Shown: positions 18,325-27,016 of the stretch, piece after piece
How positions within the stretch are numbered: position 1 is the stretch's first letter
Layout of the letters: each line of letters starts with the position of its first letter
NCBI GenBank assembly: GCA_965218715.1
Contig: CBDCLY010000014.1
Location: 62,001 to 126,000, forward strand
Length of the DNA: 64,000 bases
From: CBDCLY01 sp965218715
Lineage (GTDB): Bacteria; Bacteroidota; Bacteroidia; Flavobacteriales_E; Vicingaceae
Reading direction: 5' to 3'
Made by a program: the position numbers and the translations under genes
The notes under the pieces: model-generated
What the model was told of the DNA's origin: nothing
The model's database searches: none
The model's input: the letters and a program-made list of their open reading frames with translations, nothing else

Positions 18325-18821
18325 TGCTCCAACTTGGAAATTGCATCATGAATGGTGTTCACTTCCATTACGGCAGCACTTCCATACCATTTTTTCATTT
18401 CTAGTTTAAGACTACCATATTGAATGGCAGGATCGGTATTGGTCCATTTTAAGGCTGAATCCAAAGAGGAAGTGTCGAATAAATAAATTCCTCTAAGGCT
18501 GTCATTTCCATAAAATGGTCCAGCTAACACCAGTTTTCCTGCTTCAGCAAGCCGACTAATGTTTTTCATATGGGCAGCTTGTAATCTCACAGATTCGATA
18601 GAGTCTAAAGGAGGGTTTGGTCCTCGTTTTAGAAAAGCCATCACATATGTTTTCATCCCATATTCATCAGCTCCAAGGCTTTTTGCTAAGGCTTCATCAT
18701 ACATCATTTGCTCTTCTGCCGGAATTTGCAGTTCTTTAGTTTCATCCTTATTTTCATTGCAAGCAATAAACATTGGAATAACAAAGGTGGAAAGCAGAAT
18801 TAGGGATGGAATATGTTTCAT
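18321..18821 (-). CDS. Lipoprotein with YciI-like domain
   Basis: A 166-residue protein with a signal sequence and lipobox ending FIAC (Cys21). The mature domain (YVMAFLKRGPNPPLDS ... HMKNISRLAEAGKLVLAGPF) has the YciI/dimeric alpha-beta barrel layout, with the conserved His and Gly-Pro pieces. YciI proteins are normally cytosolic; here the domain is exported and membrane-tethered. The biochemical role is unknown. It is convergent with the Fe-S gene (4-bp shared stop palindrome). Confidence 0.8.
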   Translation of the reverse strand: MKHIPSLILLSTFVIPMFIACNENKDETKELQIPAEEQMMYDEALAKSLGADEYGMKTYVMAFLKRGPNPPLDSIESVRLQAAHMKNISRLAEAGKLVLAGPFYGNDSLRGIYLFDTSSLDSALKWTNTDPAIQYGSLKLEMKKWYGSAAVMEVNTIHDAISKLEH

Positions 18822-18878
18822 GATTTAAAATTAGGTTTTTCAATAAAGCCAAGAACAACAATTAAGTTGGACAATGTG

Positions 18879-18886
18879 TATTTTTG
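18879..18886 (+). promoter_or_regulatory. Candidate -7 element (TATTTTTG)
   Basis: TATTTTTG matches TAnnTTTG and ends 10 bp before the ATG at 18897, predicting a leader of a few bases. No convincing -33 TTG was found at proper spacing, so confidence is limited. Confidence 0.35.
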
Positions 18887-18896
18887 GTAAAAAAAG

Positions 18897-19373
18897 ATGA
18901 ATTACCAAGAACTTGCAGACAACAGTAAGGTTTGGATCTACCAATCTGATCGATCTTTGTCTGATTCAGAAGTTCAAGAAATTCTCCACTATGGTAAAGA
19001 GTTTATTCAAAATTGGGCTGCTCATGGAAAAGAGCTCAATGCAGCCATAGAAATATTTTACAATCGTTTTATTGTTTTATTTGTCGATGAGAATCAAGCC
19101 ATCGCATCAGGATGCTCAATAGATTCTTCAGTGCGTTTTATTAAGCAAATTCAAGATGCTTACCAATTGGATTTATTCGATCGATTAAACATTGCATTTA
19201 AGGTTGGGACAAAAATAGATGTTCTAAGAATGAATGATTTTGAACAGGCTTTGGCAAAAGGAAGTTTGACTTCCTCTTCGATTGTCTTCAACAATTTAGT
19301 TGATACTAAAAAGGATTTTCTAGAGAAGTGGGAGGTGCCTATTAAAGAAAGTTGGCATCAGCAGTTGCTATAA
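18897..19373 (+). CDS. Conserved Bacteroidota protein of unknown function (often mislabelled ABC transporter ATPase)
   Basis: A 158-residue soluble protein. The pattern SKVWIYQSDRSLSD ... FIQNWAAHG ... VDENQAIASGCSIDSSVRFI ... IVFNNLVDTKKDF is one I recognise from a widespread Bacteroidota family that databases often name ABC transporter ATPase. No Walker A (GxxxxGKS/T), Walker B or signature motif is present, so the name is not supported. The protein appears cytosolic and the function is unknown. It ends 1 bp from the convergent YdcF gene. Confidence 0.75.
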   Translation: MNYQELADNSKVWIYQSDRSLSDSEVQEILHYGKEFIQNWAAHGKELNAAIEIFYNRFIVLFVDENQAIASGCSIDSSVRFIKQIQDAYQLDLFDRLNIAFKVGTKIDVLRMNDFEQALAKGSLTSSSIVFNNLVDTKKDFLEKWEVPIKESWHQQLL

Positions 19374-19374
19374 G

Positions 19375-20064
19375 CTAAATCCAAGACCTAAATTTATAAT
19401 AGGAAATTGCCGCATATTCTCTAGCCACTTTTACTTCATATTGAAGATAACTCCAAAAGTTATATCGGATGGATAAAAATTGCCCACTGCTTAAAATTTT
19501 CTTCTTTTTATCCTTTAAAACAGATTCTTCATTGGGTACCTCAAAGCAGGGCAATGTGCTAAGATTTTGAAATCCAATTGCTTTAAAACAGGCATAGGCA
19601 CGGTAAATGTGTTCAGGCGAACTAACTATGCAAATGGAGTTCGAACTATCCACCAACTTACTGATGTTAACGACTTGGGTATAGGTATTGAATCCACTTG
19701 ATTCATATAAAATTCTTTCGGAACTAATTCCTTTAATCATCAATTCATCCCGGTATAAATCCAATTGTTTACTAGAGCCATCTTCATTCTTTGGAAGCGC
19801 AATGATTATTTTAGCATTGGTATCAGCATTGGCTTTTGCAGCAGTGTAGTAGCTTCTAATTAAACCGTCTGGAGAAGGCATTCCATCTCCTCCTAACAAA
19901 ACTATATAATCAGTTTTTTGGTCGCTAATCTTCTCAGTAAGTGCTAAATCGTAGTAGGCATAGTAGGGGAGGTCTGTAAATGCCAAGACTAAGATAATAA
20001 GTCCAAAAAAGCCACAAACAATTAAAATCTTTTTAAGAACAGCTATAAGCAATAATTTTACCAT
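19375..20064 (-). CDS. YdcF/SanA/ElyC family membrane protein (DUF218)
   Basis: A 229-residue protein with one N-terminal transmembrane helix (about residues 10-30), then a Rossmann-like DUF218 domain: YIVLLGGDGMPSPDGLIRSYYTAAK, ILYESSGFNTYTQ and ICIVSSPEHIYRA match the conserved blocks. ElyC and SanA influence envelope polysaccharide and vancomycin barrier traits in Enterobacteria; the activity here is unknown. It lies in a run of envelope genes transcribed on the minus strand. Confidence 0.82.
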   Translation of the reverse strand: MVKLLLIAVLKKILIVCGFFGLIILVLAFTDLPYYAYYDLALTEKISDQKTDYIVLLGGDGMPSPDGLIRSYYTAAKANADTNAKIIIALPKNEDGSSKQLDLYRDELMIKGISSERILYESSGFNTYTQVVNISKLVDSSNSICIVSSPEHIYRAYACFKAIGFQNLSTLPCFEVPNEESVLKDKKKKILSSGQFLSIRYNFWSYLQYEVKVAREYAAISYYKFRSWI

Positions 20065-20083
20065 TTAGGCAAAGGTAAATGAT

Positions 20084-20713
20084 TTACTCTTTCTTACGTT
20101 TCAAATCGCCATTTCTCCAAGCCTCAATGAACTTGGCCCAAGCAATTGGATTCAATAAATTGTTTGGTCGGTACTGACCAGCATAGTACAATTGGCTGTT
20201 TCTTTGTTTCATTTGCCATTTGAAATTCAGACTCCCGTTCATGGGCATTGCCGCCATTTTTCTAGACATTAATCCAGGATCCAAGTTTTTTCTGGCAATT
20301 TCTAGATTATCATCAGGAATGTTTAGTGCTAAAAATGCTTCTTTAAATTGTTGAGGAGTAGGCCAAGGAAAGATCTGAACAGTTTCTAGCTCTATGGTGT
20401 CTCTATCCATTGATTGAATCAATGAAAATCGATCACCAGGTAAACTATCCGGAACAATGAATTCAGAATTCTTAAACGAAACCGAACTAAAAATTAGGGT
20501 ATCATGAGGTTTGGCCACAAAAGAGAAATAACCATAATAATCACTTGTGGTTCCTCTTGAGGTGTTTTTAACCAAAATGGTTGCAAAGGGAACAGGACTA
20601 AGGCTGTCGCTTGTTACCACAACTCCAGAGAATTGGATAAGCTGCTTTTTATTATCTTGTGAATAAACAAAAAAGAAACTAAAAAATGCAATTGAAAACA
20701 ATAGCTTTTTCAT
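20084..20713 (-). CDS. Exported carboxypeptidase-regulatory-like (CarboxypepD_reg) domain protein
   Basis: A 209-residue protein from the ATG at 20713 (an extra seven residues from a TTG are less likely). The signal peptide ends near VYSQ, then a CarboxypepD_reg-like beta-sandwich (FSGVVVTSDSLSPVPFATILVKNTSRGTTSDYYGYFSF) covers residues ~28-110. The C-terminal part resembles short TonB-receptor-related proteins without a barrel. This family is common in Bacteroidota envelopes; the function is unknown. It is 24 bp downstream of the M23 peptidase and likely co-transcribed. Confidence 0.78.
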   Translation of the reverse strand: MKKLLFSIAFFSFFFVYSQDNKKQLIQFSGVVVTSDSLSPVPFATILVKNTSRGTTSDYYGYFSFVAKPHDTLIFSSVSFKNSEFIVPDSLPGDRFSLIQSMDRDTIELETVQIFPWPTPQQFKEAFLALNIPDDNLEIARKNLDPGLMSRKMAAMPMNGSLNFKWQMKQRNSQLYYAGQYRPNNLLNPIAWAKFIEAWRNGDLKRKKE

Positions 20714-20758
20714 GACACAAAAGTAACTTATCAATGGAAGATTAAAGACTAAATTTTG

Positions 20759-22489
20759 TTAACGAGTAAAATTCGCTTCAAAAATGGAAGTATTGTTCAT
20801 TTTATCTTTTACAATTAGTTTCAAATGGTGTTCTCCCTTTTCAATTCTGCCATCAAAAAGATGAAATAGATTTTTTCTTTTAGGATCGTAGTGCATTAAT
20901 AGCCAATCACCATCAATTTCCGCTCGGTAAAAGGAGACTCCAGAAAAGTCATCACTGATTTTAAAAGAGATTTCTGTTCTATTTGATAAGTTGCTCCCAT
21001 TTGAAATATTCAAAGGGGTAATTTTTGGATTTACTGTATCAATAGCAATTCCATAAGCAGCAAAACTTCTTGTTTTTACTTTGATGGTGTTTCCATTCCA
21101 ATCTCCACCCTCGGGATATTTTGAACGACCATCAGTGCTGCTAAATATGAGGGCCTTCTTTTTTAATTTTGAGTCTAATGGTGGAGACTTAATGGCCACA
21201 GTCATGTACTTATGAAGAGGAGTAAAGTGATTATGCAAATGATAAGTAGGGCTGATTGCTCCTTTAATTGCTGCTTCCTTTCGATATTCAAAATACAAAT
21301 CCTCATACAAAGAGCCTGCAGGTATCTGCACAAGTAGGTCATCCTTGATAAGTGTGTTTTTCTGCATATATGGAAAGAACCTTTCAACCTTTGTTTTTTG
21401 CTTTGCTTCCTTATTTTGTTTTAAAGGTTTTGCTCCAATAATTTCAAATTGTAATTTAGATTCATTTCCGAAATAGTCTTGCATCTTATAGTCTATTCCA
21501 TAACTTTTTTCATCATCAATATTAATGCATCCCTTTTTTGAGTTGGTTTCATAGCATCGTAAGCGATTTCCAGGTGCAACAAAACTTTTCTGTATTCTTT
21601 TCCTAAACCGACGATAATAGGCGTAATCAATGTGGCTGTTAATGTATCTTCCTTCCGTAAAATCAAATTCCTTCAGCAGTTGTTTAAAAACCAAATCATC
21701 GTTTGATTTCAACTCAATCTCATTTATACCATAAGCATTGCTGGTGCCGTTCATCCTATCAATTCCTTCATATCCAATTCCGATTTCTCCATAAGCTGAA
21801 ATTGAAGCACTTTGTTTTAATCTGTATTTACCATTAGAGCCTATTAGAGGAAATCGGCTCCTACCTTGACCGCCGTTAACGTAGCTGGTATCATTTAAAG
21901 GGTAAATGTGAATGGCATGCAGTTCAGGGGGGCGATTATCATGAATTTCAAAATCAAACTGCAACGGATTGATAGGATGCTCACTTTTAGTTTCCCTAAT
22001 TTCAAAATGCAGATGCGGTCCACCAGATCCTCCTGTATTTCCAGAGTATGCAACTAGGTCTCCCTTGTTCACTTTAAATTGCAAACTACTAGGGAATAAC
22101 TGAATAGAAAAAGTCTCTTGCTTGTATTGTTCTCTTTTTACATATTCTGCTATTTCTTTATTGTAGGCATTTAAGTGCCCATAAACTGAGGTGTAACCAT
22201 TAGGATGGGTGATGTACAATGCATGTCCATATCCATAAGGGGAAACTTTAATTCTACTTATGTACCCTTCCTCAACAGCAAAAACTTTATGGCCAATAGT
22301 TCCTTGAGTTTTTATGTCTAAACCAGCATGAAAATGATTGGACCTTAGCTCACCAAAACTTCCAGATAAGAATAAGGGAATATCTAGTGGAGACCTGAAT
22401 GTACTACTCTCTAATTTTTGAGCTAAAACATTAACGGAGAGGGTGTTAAAAATGATAACAAGTACAAAAAGGAGGGAGGATTTCTTCAT
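20759..22489 (-). CDS. M23 family metallopeptidase (peptidoglycan hydrolase-like)
   Basis: A 576-residue exported protein with a signal peptide at ~1-23. The LytM/M23 domain lies at ~30-170 with the ligands NHFHAGLD (His54, Asp58) and GGPHLHFE (His159, His161). The remaining ~400 residues form beta-rich Ig-like modules, an architecture frequent in Bacteroidota. The peptidase probably cleaves peptidoglycan cross-bridges in the periplasm. All zinc ligands appear intact, so it should be active rather than an EnvC-type activator. It is divergent from the zap operon. Confidence 0.88.
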   Translation of the reverse strand: MKKSSLLFVLVIIFNTLSVNVLAQKLESSTFRSPLDIPLFLSGSFGELRSNHFHAGLDIKTQGTIGHKVFAVEEGYISRIKVSPYGYGHALYITHPNGYTSVYGHLNAYNKEIAEYVKREQYKQETFSIQLFPSSLQFKVNKGDLVAYSGNTGGSGGPHLHFEIRETKSEHPINPLQFDFEIHDNRPPELHAIHIYPLNDTSYVNGGQGRSRFPLIGSNGKYRLKQSASISAYGEIGIGYEGIDRMNGTSNAYGINEIELKSNDDLVFKQLLKEFDFTEGRYINSHIDYAYYRRFRKRIQKSFVAPGNRLRCYETNSKKGCINIDDEKSYGIDYKMQDYFGNESKLQFEIIGAKPLKQNKEAKQKTKVERFFPYMQKNTLIKDDLLVQIPAGSLYEDLYFEYRKEAAIKGAISPTYHLHNHFTPLHKYMTVAIKSPPLDSKLKKKALIFSSTDGRSKYPEGGDWNGNTIKVKTRSFAAYGIAIDTVNPKITPLNISNGSNLSNRTEISFKISDDFSGVSFYRAEIDGDWLLMHYDPKRKNLFHLFDGRIEKGEHHLKLIVKDKMNNTSIFEANFTR

Positions 22490-22549
22490 CTATTAAGCTT
22501 TGAAAATTAAGATAATATTTAAAAGAAATTGAAGAAACTATTCAAAATA

Positions 22550-22584
22550 TTGACCTTACAATTGCTGATTTTTCATTAGCTTTG
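22550..22584 (+). promoter_or_regulatory. Candidate promoter of the zapB-like/zapA operon
   Basis: TAGCTTTG at 22577-22584 is an exact TAnnTTTG -7 element. TTGACC begins at 22550, leaving a spacing of 24 bases, slightly long for a -33 element. The predicted transcription start is about 18 bp before the ATG at 22606. Confidence 0.45.
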
Positions 22585-22605
22585 TTTAAGTGCTTATACT
22601 GAAAT

Positions 22606-22890
22606 ATGGATCACCTAACAGCTCATTTGGAATTGATAGAAAAGCAAGTTGTTTCTCTAATCAAAAAACGTGAAGAGGATAAGGTATATGCAAGTCAGTT
22701 AAAGCAAAAAAATGAATCTTTAAGCGATCAACTTAGAGATAAGGAAAGGGAAATTGAAGCATTGATTGAAAAAAACAAGATTTTAAGAATCGCTGGAGGG
22801 CAGGACCAAGGCGATACAAAAGAAATCAAGTTGAAGATTAATGAAATTGTGAGAGAAGTAGATAAATGCATTGCTCAATTGAATCAATAA
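22606..22890 (+). CDS. Small coiled-coil protein upstream of zapA (ZapB-like)
   Basis: A 94-residue, highly charged protein with a continuous heptad pattern between about residues 7 and 68, a short break, then a second helix (LKINEIVREVDKCIAQLNQ). The position immediately upstream of zapA and the coil character suggest a ZapB-like division factor that could partner ZapA at the Z-ring. Homology to ZapB cannot be shown from a coiled coil by eye; the role is inferred from context. Confidence 0.65.
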   Translation: MDHLTAHLELIEKQVVSLIKKREEDKVYASQLKQKNESLSDQLRDKEREIEALIEKNKILRIAGGQDQGDTKEIKLKINEIVREVDKCIAQLNQ

Positions 22891-22893
22891 GAA

Positions 22894-23178
22894 TTGAAAG
22901 ACCTATCAATAAAAGTGAATATTGCCAACCGGATTTATCCGTTAACGGTAAAACAAGAGGAAGAAGAAAACATTAGGTTGGCTGCTAAAGAGATCAACCA
23001 AATGGTAAAGGAGTATGAGCAGAATTATGCAGTTAAGGACAAGCAGGACTTGTTAGCCATGTGCGCCTTACAGATTACTTCTCAGCAACTAGATCTTGGC
23101 AATAAAACAGTTATTGATGATGATCAATTTGAAGAAAGACTGATTCGATTGAATGAATTATTGTCGAAAAGTCTCTAG
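22894..23178 (+). CDS. zapA: Cell division protein ZapA
   Basis: A 94-residue protein with the ZapA layout: an N-terminal beta region (LSIKVNIANRIYPLTVKQEEEENIRLAAKEIN) and a C-terminal long helix ending in ERLIRLNELL. ZapA tetramers cross-link FtsZ filaments at the division site. The only suitable start is a TTG at 22894, 3 bp after the upstream stop. A structured RNA follows directly downstream, as in the zapA-ssrS arrangement of proteobacteria. Confidence 0.88.
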   Translation: MKDLSIKVNIANRIYPLTVKQEEEENIRLAAKEINQMVKEYEQNYAVKDKQDLLAMCALQITSQQLDLGNKTVIDDDQFEERLIRLNELLSKSL

Positions 23179-23208
23179 CGTTCTTAAAATATTTCCGCAA
23201 GGAAGAAC

Positions 23209-23414
23209 CTGCCCGTGCAAGTTTGTTACGTTTGGTAAACTCAACGTTTTTATAAATGTGGGTTTTACTTAATTGTAGAAAAAACAGACCTTACTTAACC
23301 AATTCATTTTGGTGATTCATCTTAAGATGGACGTTGGAAGTTTGCTCTACATAGAAAGCCCAGATCCTTTGATTAAAGGGGTTTAACAATCCAACAAACT
23401 GGCACGGGTTTTTT
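23209..23414 (+). ncRNA. ssrS: Probable 6S RNA (6S-Flavo type) with intrinsic terminator
   Basis: The ~200-base gap between zapA and rny closes with a long terminal helix: bases 23212-23227 pair with 23393-23408, fifteen pairs with a single A-G mismatch, followed by six Ts (23409-23414). Inside are further hairpins, e.g. CCTTT-GATT-AAAGG at 23366-23379 and the perfect palindrome CATCTTAAGATG at 23318-23329. A rod of this length, closed at its ends, downstream of zapA, fits 6S RNA, which sequesters the housekeeping RNA polymerase. There is no coding potential. Identification rests on structure and context, not on an alignment. Confidence 0.68.
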
Positions 23415-23429
23415 ATAAAAGAAATTGAA

Positions 23430-24971
23430 ATGAATACCATAGAGTTAATTATTGGATTAGTGATAGGCTTGGGAGCAGGTCTTGTCATTTTTTATGTTTT
23501 GCTGAAAAAAGGCAATCAGAAAAAGACACAAACCATTTTGGATGAAGCCAAACAAGAGGCAGAAGTCATAAAAAAGGATAAAATGCTTCAGGCCAAAGAA
23601 CGTTTTCTTCAATTGAAGGAGGAACACGAGAAAAGCATTGGTGGAAGAGAACGTAAAATGAATGAAGCTGAAGGAAGAATTAAGAAAAAAGAAGCCTCAC
23701 TTAATCATAAACTCCAAGAAGCGAATAAGAAAGAAAGAGATCTTAGCTCATTAAAGGGCAACTTGGATCGTAAGCTTCAGGCCAATGAACAAAAACAACA
23801 GGACTTAGATAAAAACCTAAGAAAACAAGTTGATTTATTAGAAAAGGCGGCTGGAGTATCTGCCGACGAGGCTAAGAATCAATTGGTTGAGGTTTTAAAA
23901 GAGGAGGCCAAAACCGAGGCGATGGCTCACATTAAAGACACTGTTGAGGAAGCTAAAATAAATGCCAATAAAGAGGCTAGAAAGGTGGTCATTCAAACCA
24001 TACAAAGAGTAGCAACAGAGCAAGCTATAGAAAATTCTGTTTCCATTTTTAACATTGATTCTGACGACATGAAAGGAAGAATCATTGGTCGTGAAGGAAG
24101 AAATATACGTGCACTTGAAGCTGCTACAGGTGTTGAAATTATTGTTGACGACACTCCAGAAGCTATCATACTTTCTTGTTTCGATCCAATCCGAAGAGAG
24201 ACAGCAAGACTAGCTTTGCATCAATTGGTTGGCGATGGTAGAATACATCCTGCAAGAATTGAGGAGGTGGTTAGAAAGACTAAAAAGAACCTAGAAGATG
24301 AGATTGTTGATACAGGGAAAAAGACTTGCATCGATTTAGGAATTCACGGGTTACACCCAGAATTACTAAGAATGGTAGGAAGAATGAAATATCGATCTTC
24401 TTATGGGCAAAACTTATTGCAACATTCTAGAGAAGTGGCCAATTTATGTGCAACCATGGCGGCAGAACTTGGGTTGAATGTAAAGATGGCTAAAAGAGCT
24501 GGTCTTTTGCATGACATTGGCAAGGTGCCTGATGATGAGCCTGAATTGCCTCATGCATTATTAGGAATGAAACTGGCAGAGAAATATAAAGAGAAACCTG
24601 AGGTGTGCAATGCAATTGGTGCTCATCACGATGAAATTGAAATGAACTCTATCATTTCACCAATTGTGCAGGTTTGCGATGCAGTTTCTGGAGCTAGACC
24701 AGGCGCTAGACGAGAGATTGTAGAGTCTTATATCAATAGGATAAAAGAATTGGAAAGTCTAGGCATGTCACATCAAGGTGTTGAAAAAGCCTATGCCATA
24801 CAAGCCGGAAGAGAGTTAAGGGTAATCGTTCAAAGTGAGAAAATTTCTGATACCGAAGCGGATAAAATTTCTTTTGATATTGCACAGAAGATTCAAACAG
24901 ACATGACTTACCCAGGTCAAGTGAAAGTTACTGTAATTAGAGAAAAAAGAGCAGTAAACTACGCCAAGTAA
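23430..24971 (+). CDS. rny: Ribonuclease Y
   Basis: A 513-residue endoribonuclease with an N-terminal membrane anchor (about residues 4-25), a long charged coiled coil (30-200), a KH domain with GREGRNI at 220-226 and an HD phosphohydrolase domain with the HD pair at 361-362 (LLHDIGK) and a second conserved AHHDE. It starts mRNA decay at the inner membrane. All catalytic elements are present. It starts 15 bp after the terminator of the preceding structured RNA. Confidence 0.96.
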   Translation: MNTIELIIGLVIGLGAGLVIFYVLLKKGNQKKTQTILDEAKQEAEVIKKDKMLQAKERFLQLKEEHEKSIGGRERKMNEAEGRIKKKEASLNHKLQEANKKERDLSSLKGNLDRKLQANEQKQQDLDKNLRKQVDLLEKAAGVSADEAKNQLVEVLKEEAKTEAMAHIKDTVEEAKINANKEARKVVIQTIQRVATEQAIENSVSIFNIDSDDMKGRIIGREGRNIRALEAATGVEIIVDDTPEAIILSCFDPIRRETARLALHQLVGDGRIHPARIEEVVRKTKKNLEDEIVDTGKKTCIDLGIHGLHPELLRMVGRMKYRSSYGQNLLQHSREVANLCATMAAELGLNVKMAKRAGLLHDIGKVPDDEPELPHALLGMKLAEKYKEKPEVCNAIGAHHDEIEMNSIISPIVQVCDAVSGARPGARREIVESYINRIKELESLGMSHQGVEKAYAIQAGRELRVIVQSEKISDTEADKISFDIAQKIQTDMTYPGQVKVTVIREKRAVNYAK

Positions 24972-25925
24972 TTAGTTTCCTTTTATTTGCTTAAGAATTC
25001 TTAGGCTAAGAGAATTGGATTTTTCTAAACATGAAAAGCCATGAAGAGATCCGCCAAAACCCCTTAGATAATGTTCTATGCTTGGAATAGAACTACCCTC
25101 AAAATTGAATTGACTCAAGCCAAGCTCTTGGGCCTTTAAAATGCTTTTCCACATTAATAAAGACATCGCTCCAGAACTATCCTTTTCATCATTTTTTCCG
25201 CCAATTAAATAATAAGCAGCCTCTTTATCCCATATGCTAAGCAGGGCAGATACCACATCTCCAGAATTGTTTTTGGCAAGCAACAGCTGACCACAATTGT
25301 GCTTTTTTAGGTAATCGATAATTCGTTGAAACAAGATGCCCTCTTGAATTGGATTTGCTAATCCTTGTTTTTTGTAGGATTCGCTAAAAGCCTTTTCTAA
25401 TTCTTTTGAAGTTAAGCTAACCTCTATTTTAATGCTTTTTTCAGCTTTTCTTATGCTACGTCTAATGTTTTCCCTGCAAGATGACCAAAGCTCTTCCTTA
25501 GGAGCTTTTAAGTCAAGCAAGTAAGTAAATCTTCTTTGGTCTATGAATCCCTTCCAAAGCATTGGGAGGGTATTAATGAAGTTGATTCCAAGGTTTTGCT
25601 TAAAACTAGAAAATTTAGGCAATTGATTCATTAAATTTTCTAAGACTTTTTTTTCGAAACTATGCCTTGTCGTATTTTTCTGACCCTTAGGGTAATTTAA
25701 TACTGGACCAACATAAGGCGTAAAATGGGGTTGAACCAATAGAGTCCAGGGGCCTCTTTTTCTAATTTGGTAGGGCCAAACACCAAAAACAACCCCTTCT
25801 TCTTGGTAAATGGCAACATCCCAATTCTTTTCTACCACTTCATTCCACCAGTTATAATGCTGACTGAAGTGCAAATGTCCTTTGTATTGCTTACAAAATG
25901 ATAGAAAAAGTTCTTTGTTACTCAT
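24972..25925 (-). CDS. GNAT/FemAB-like acyltransferase family protein
   Basis: A 317-residue protein. The first half holds ...VVFGVWPYQIRKRGPWTLLVQPHFTPYVGPVL, the second half a GNAT-like core with SWxx ligands replaced by LLSIWDKEAAYYLIGGKN and the end FNFEGSSIPSIEHYLRGFGG. This is the FemAB/peptidoglycan-bridge-like group that transfers acyl or aminoacyl groups. The substrate is unknown; many Bacteroidota copies lie in glycan or lipid loci, but no such partner is adjacent. It directly abuts the rny stop. Confidence 0.78.
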   Translation of the reverse strand: MSNKELFLSFCKQYKGHLHFSQHYNWWNEVVEKNWDVAIYQEEGVVFGVWPYQIRKRGPWTLLVQPHFTPYVGPVLNYPKGQKNTTRHSFEKKVLENLMNQLPKFSSFKQNLGINFINTLPMLWKGFIDQRRFTYLLDLKAPKEELWSSCRENIRRSIRKAEKSIKIEVSLTSKELEKAFSESYKKQGLANPIQEGILFQRIIDYLKKHNCGQLLLAKNNSGDVVSALLSIWDKEAAYYLIGGKNDEKDSSGAMSLLMWKSILKAQELGLSQFNFEGSSIPSIEHYLRGFGGSLHGFSCLEKSNSLSLRILKQIKGN

Positions 25926-26022
25926 TAATGGTTTTCAATATTGTCCTAGGCGAATATAATAATCTCTCAGCTGAGATTAAGATTGGTAAAAATCTTTGTT
26001 ACTTTGCCAAAAGAAAAACCCT

Positions 26023-26493
26023 ATGTGGCAAAGAAAGCAGACTTTATACTTATCACTCGCAATTCTAATGAATTGCTTGATATTTTTTCTTGACTTGGCT
26101 CATTTTTCCCTAGAAGAGACCCAGCATAAATACAACATGTATGGAATCAGCAACGGTGAAACGGAGGAGAAGTTGTTTGGGACAATTATATTGGCTTGTA
26201 TATGTAGTATTTCTATTCTTTTAAGTGCATTTGTGCTTAGTCAATTTAAGAAACGGCAACTCCAAATGAAATGGACAAGGTTTAATCTTTTGTTTCAATT
26301 GGTGTTTATTGCAATTGTATTTTTTGGACTCGATCAAGGCCTCAAGACTATGGGCTTAGATTCTACCTCATTGGAGATCAATTATCAATTGGGAACCTTT
26401 CTAAGTGTTCCTCCGCTTATTTTACTATTCTTTGCAAATAAGGCCATCAAAAAAGACGATGACTTGGTTAGAGCCGCCGACAGAATTCGTTAG
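26023..26493 (+). CDS. DUF4293 family membrane protein
   Basis: A 156-residue protein from the ATG at 26023 (MWQRKQTLYL, the family-typical start; a longer frame from 25996 is less likely). Four hydrophobic helices are visible and the C-terminal end is NKAIKKDDDLVRAADRIR, which I recognise as the conserved DUF4293 tail. The function is unknown. Its stop shares a TTAG with the convergent phosphoesterase stop. Confidence 0.82.
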   Translation: MWQRKQTLYLSLAILMNCLIFFLDLAHFSLEETQHKYNMYGISNGETEEKLFGTIILACICSISILLSAFVLSQFKKRQLQMKWTRFNLLFQLVFIAIVFFGLDQGLKTMGLDSTSLEINYQLGTFLSVPPLILLFFANKAIKKDDDLVRAADRIR

Positions 26494-26987
26494 ACTCTTT
26501 TTTCCAATTCAATGATTTCCAAATCGCTTATTTTAGATTGATGCACATTAAAGCGCATTAAACTTAGTACTTGATGGAATCCAACTTTTCCACATGCCCC
26601 TGGGTTAAGGTGTAATAAGCCATGTTCATGATCGTGAATTGCTTTTAGGATGTGAGAATGGCCACATATGAATAGTCCAGGTTGGTATTGCTTTAATTTC
26701 GTTTCAATACGAACTGGATATCTTTTAGGATATCCTCCAATGTGGATCATGAAAACTTTAAGGCCCTCTACTTCAAAATTTAAATGTTTGGGATAACTTG
26801 AGCGAATTTCTGCTCCATCGATATTTCCGTAAACCGCTCTTAATGGTTTGAAATTGGCCAACTTGTCTGCAACTTCTATATTGCCAAAGTCGCCAGCATG
26901 CCAGATCTCGTCACAATCTTTAAAATGATGAAAGATTCTAGGATGCAAGAACGAATGTGTATCTGAAAGCAAACCTATTTTTTTCAT
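26490..26987 (-). CDS. Metallophosphoesterase, YfcE/MJ0936 type
   Basis: A 165-residue phosphoesterase. The metal motifs appear in order: GLLSDTHS (D-x-H), HAGDFGN (GD), YGNIDG (GNxD), HIGGYP and CGHSH (GHxH), with a conserved NPGACG loop. It belongs to the YfcE group that hydrolyses phosphodiesters and is compact and cytosolic. The physiological substrate is unknown. It is convergent with DUF4293, overlapping it by 4 bp. Confidence 0.9.
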   Translation of the reverse strand: MKKIGLLSDTHSFLHPRIFHHFKDCDEIWHAGDFGNIEVADKLANFKPLRAVYGNIDGAEIRSSYPKHLNFEVEGLKVFMIHIGGYPKRYPVRIETKLKQYQPGLFICGHSHILKAIHDHEHGLLHLNPGACGKVGFHQVLSLMRFNVHQSKISDLEIIELEKRV

Positions 26988-27016
26988 GCCTTAAAATTAT
27001 GCAGTTCTAACTTATA

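Noticed and set aside
23180..23208. TTCC-GCAA-GGAA hairpin with flanking GTTCTT/AAGAAC as a separate terminator of zapA
   Set aside because: There is no T-run after it, so I regard it as the 5' flank of the structured RNA or a processing element.
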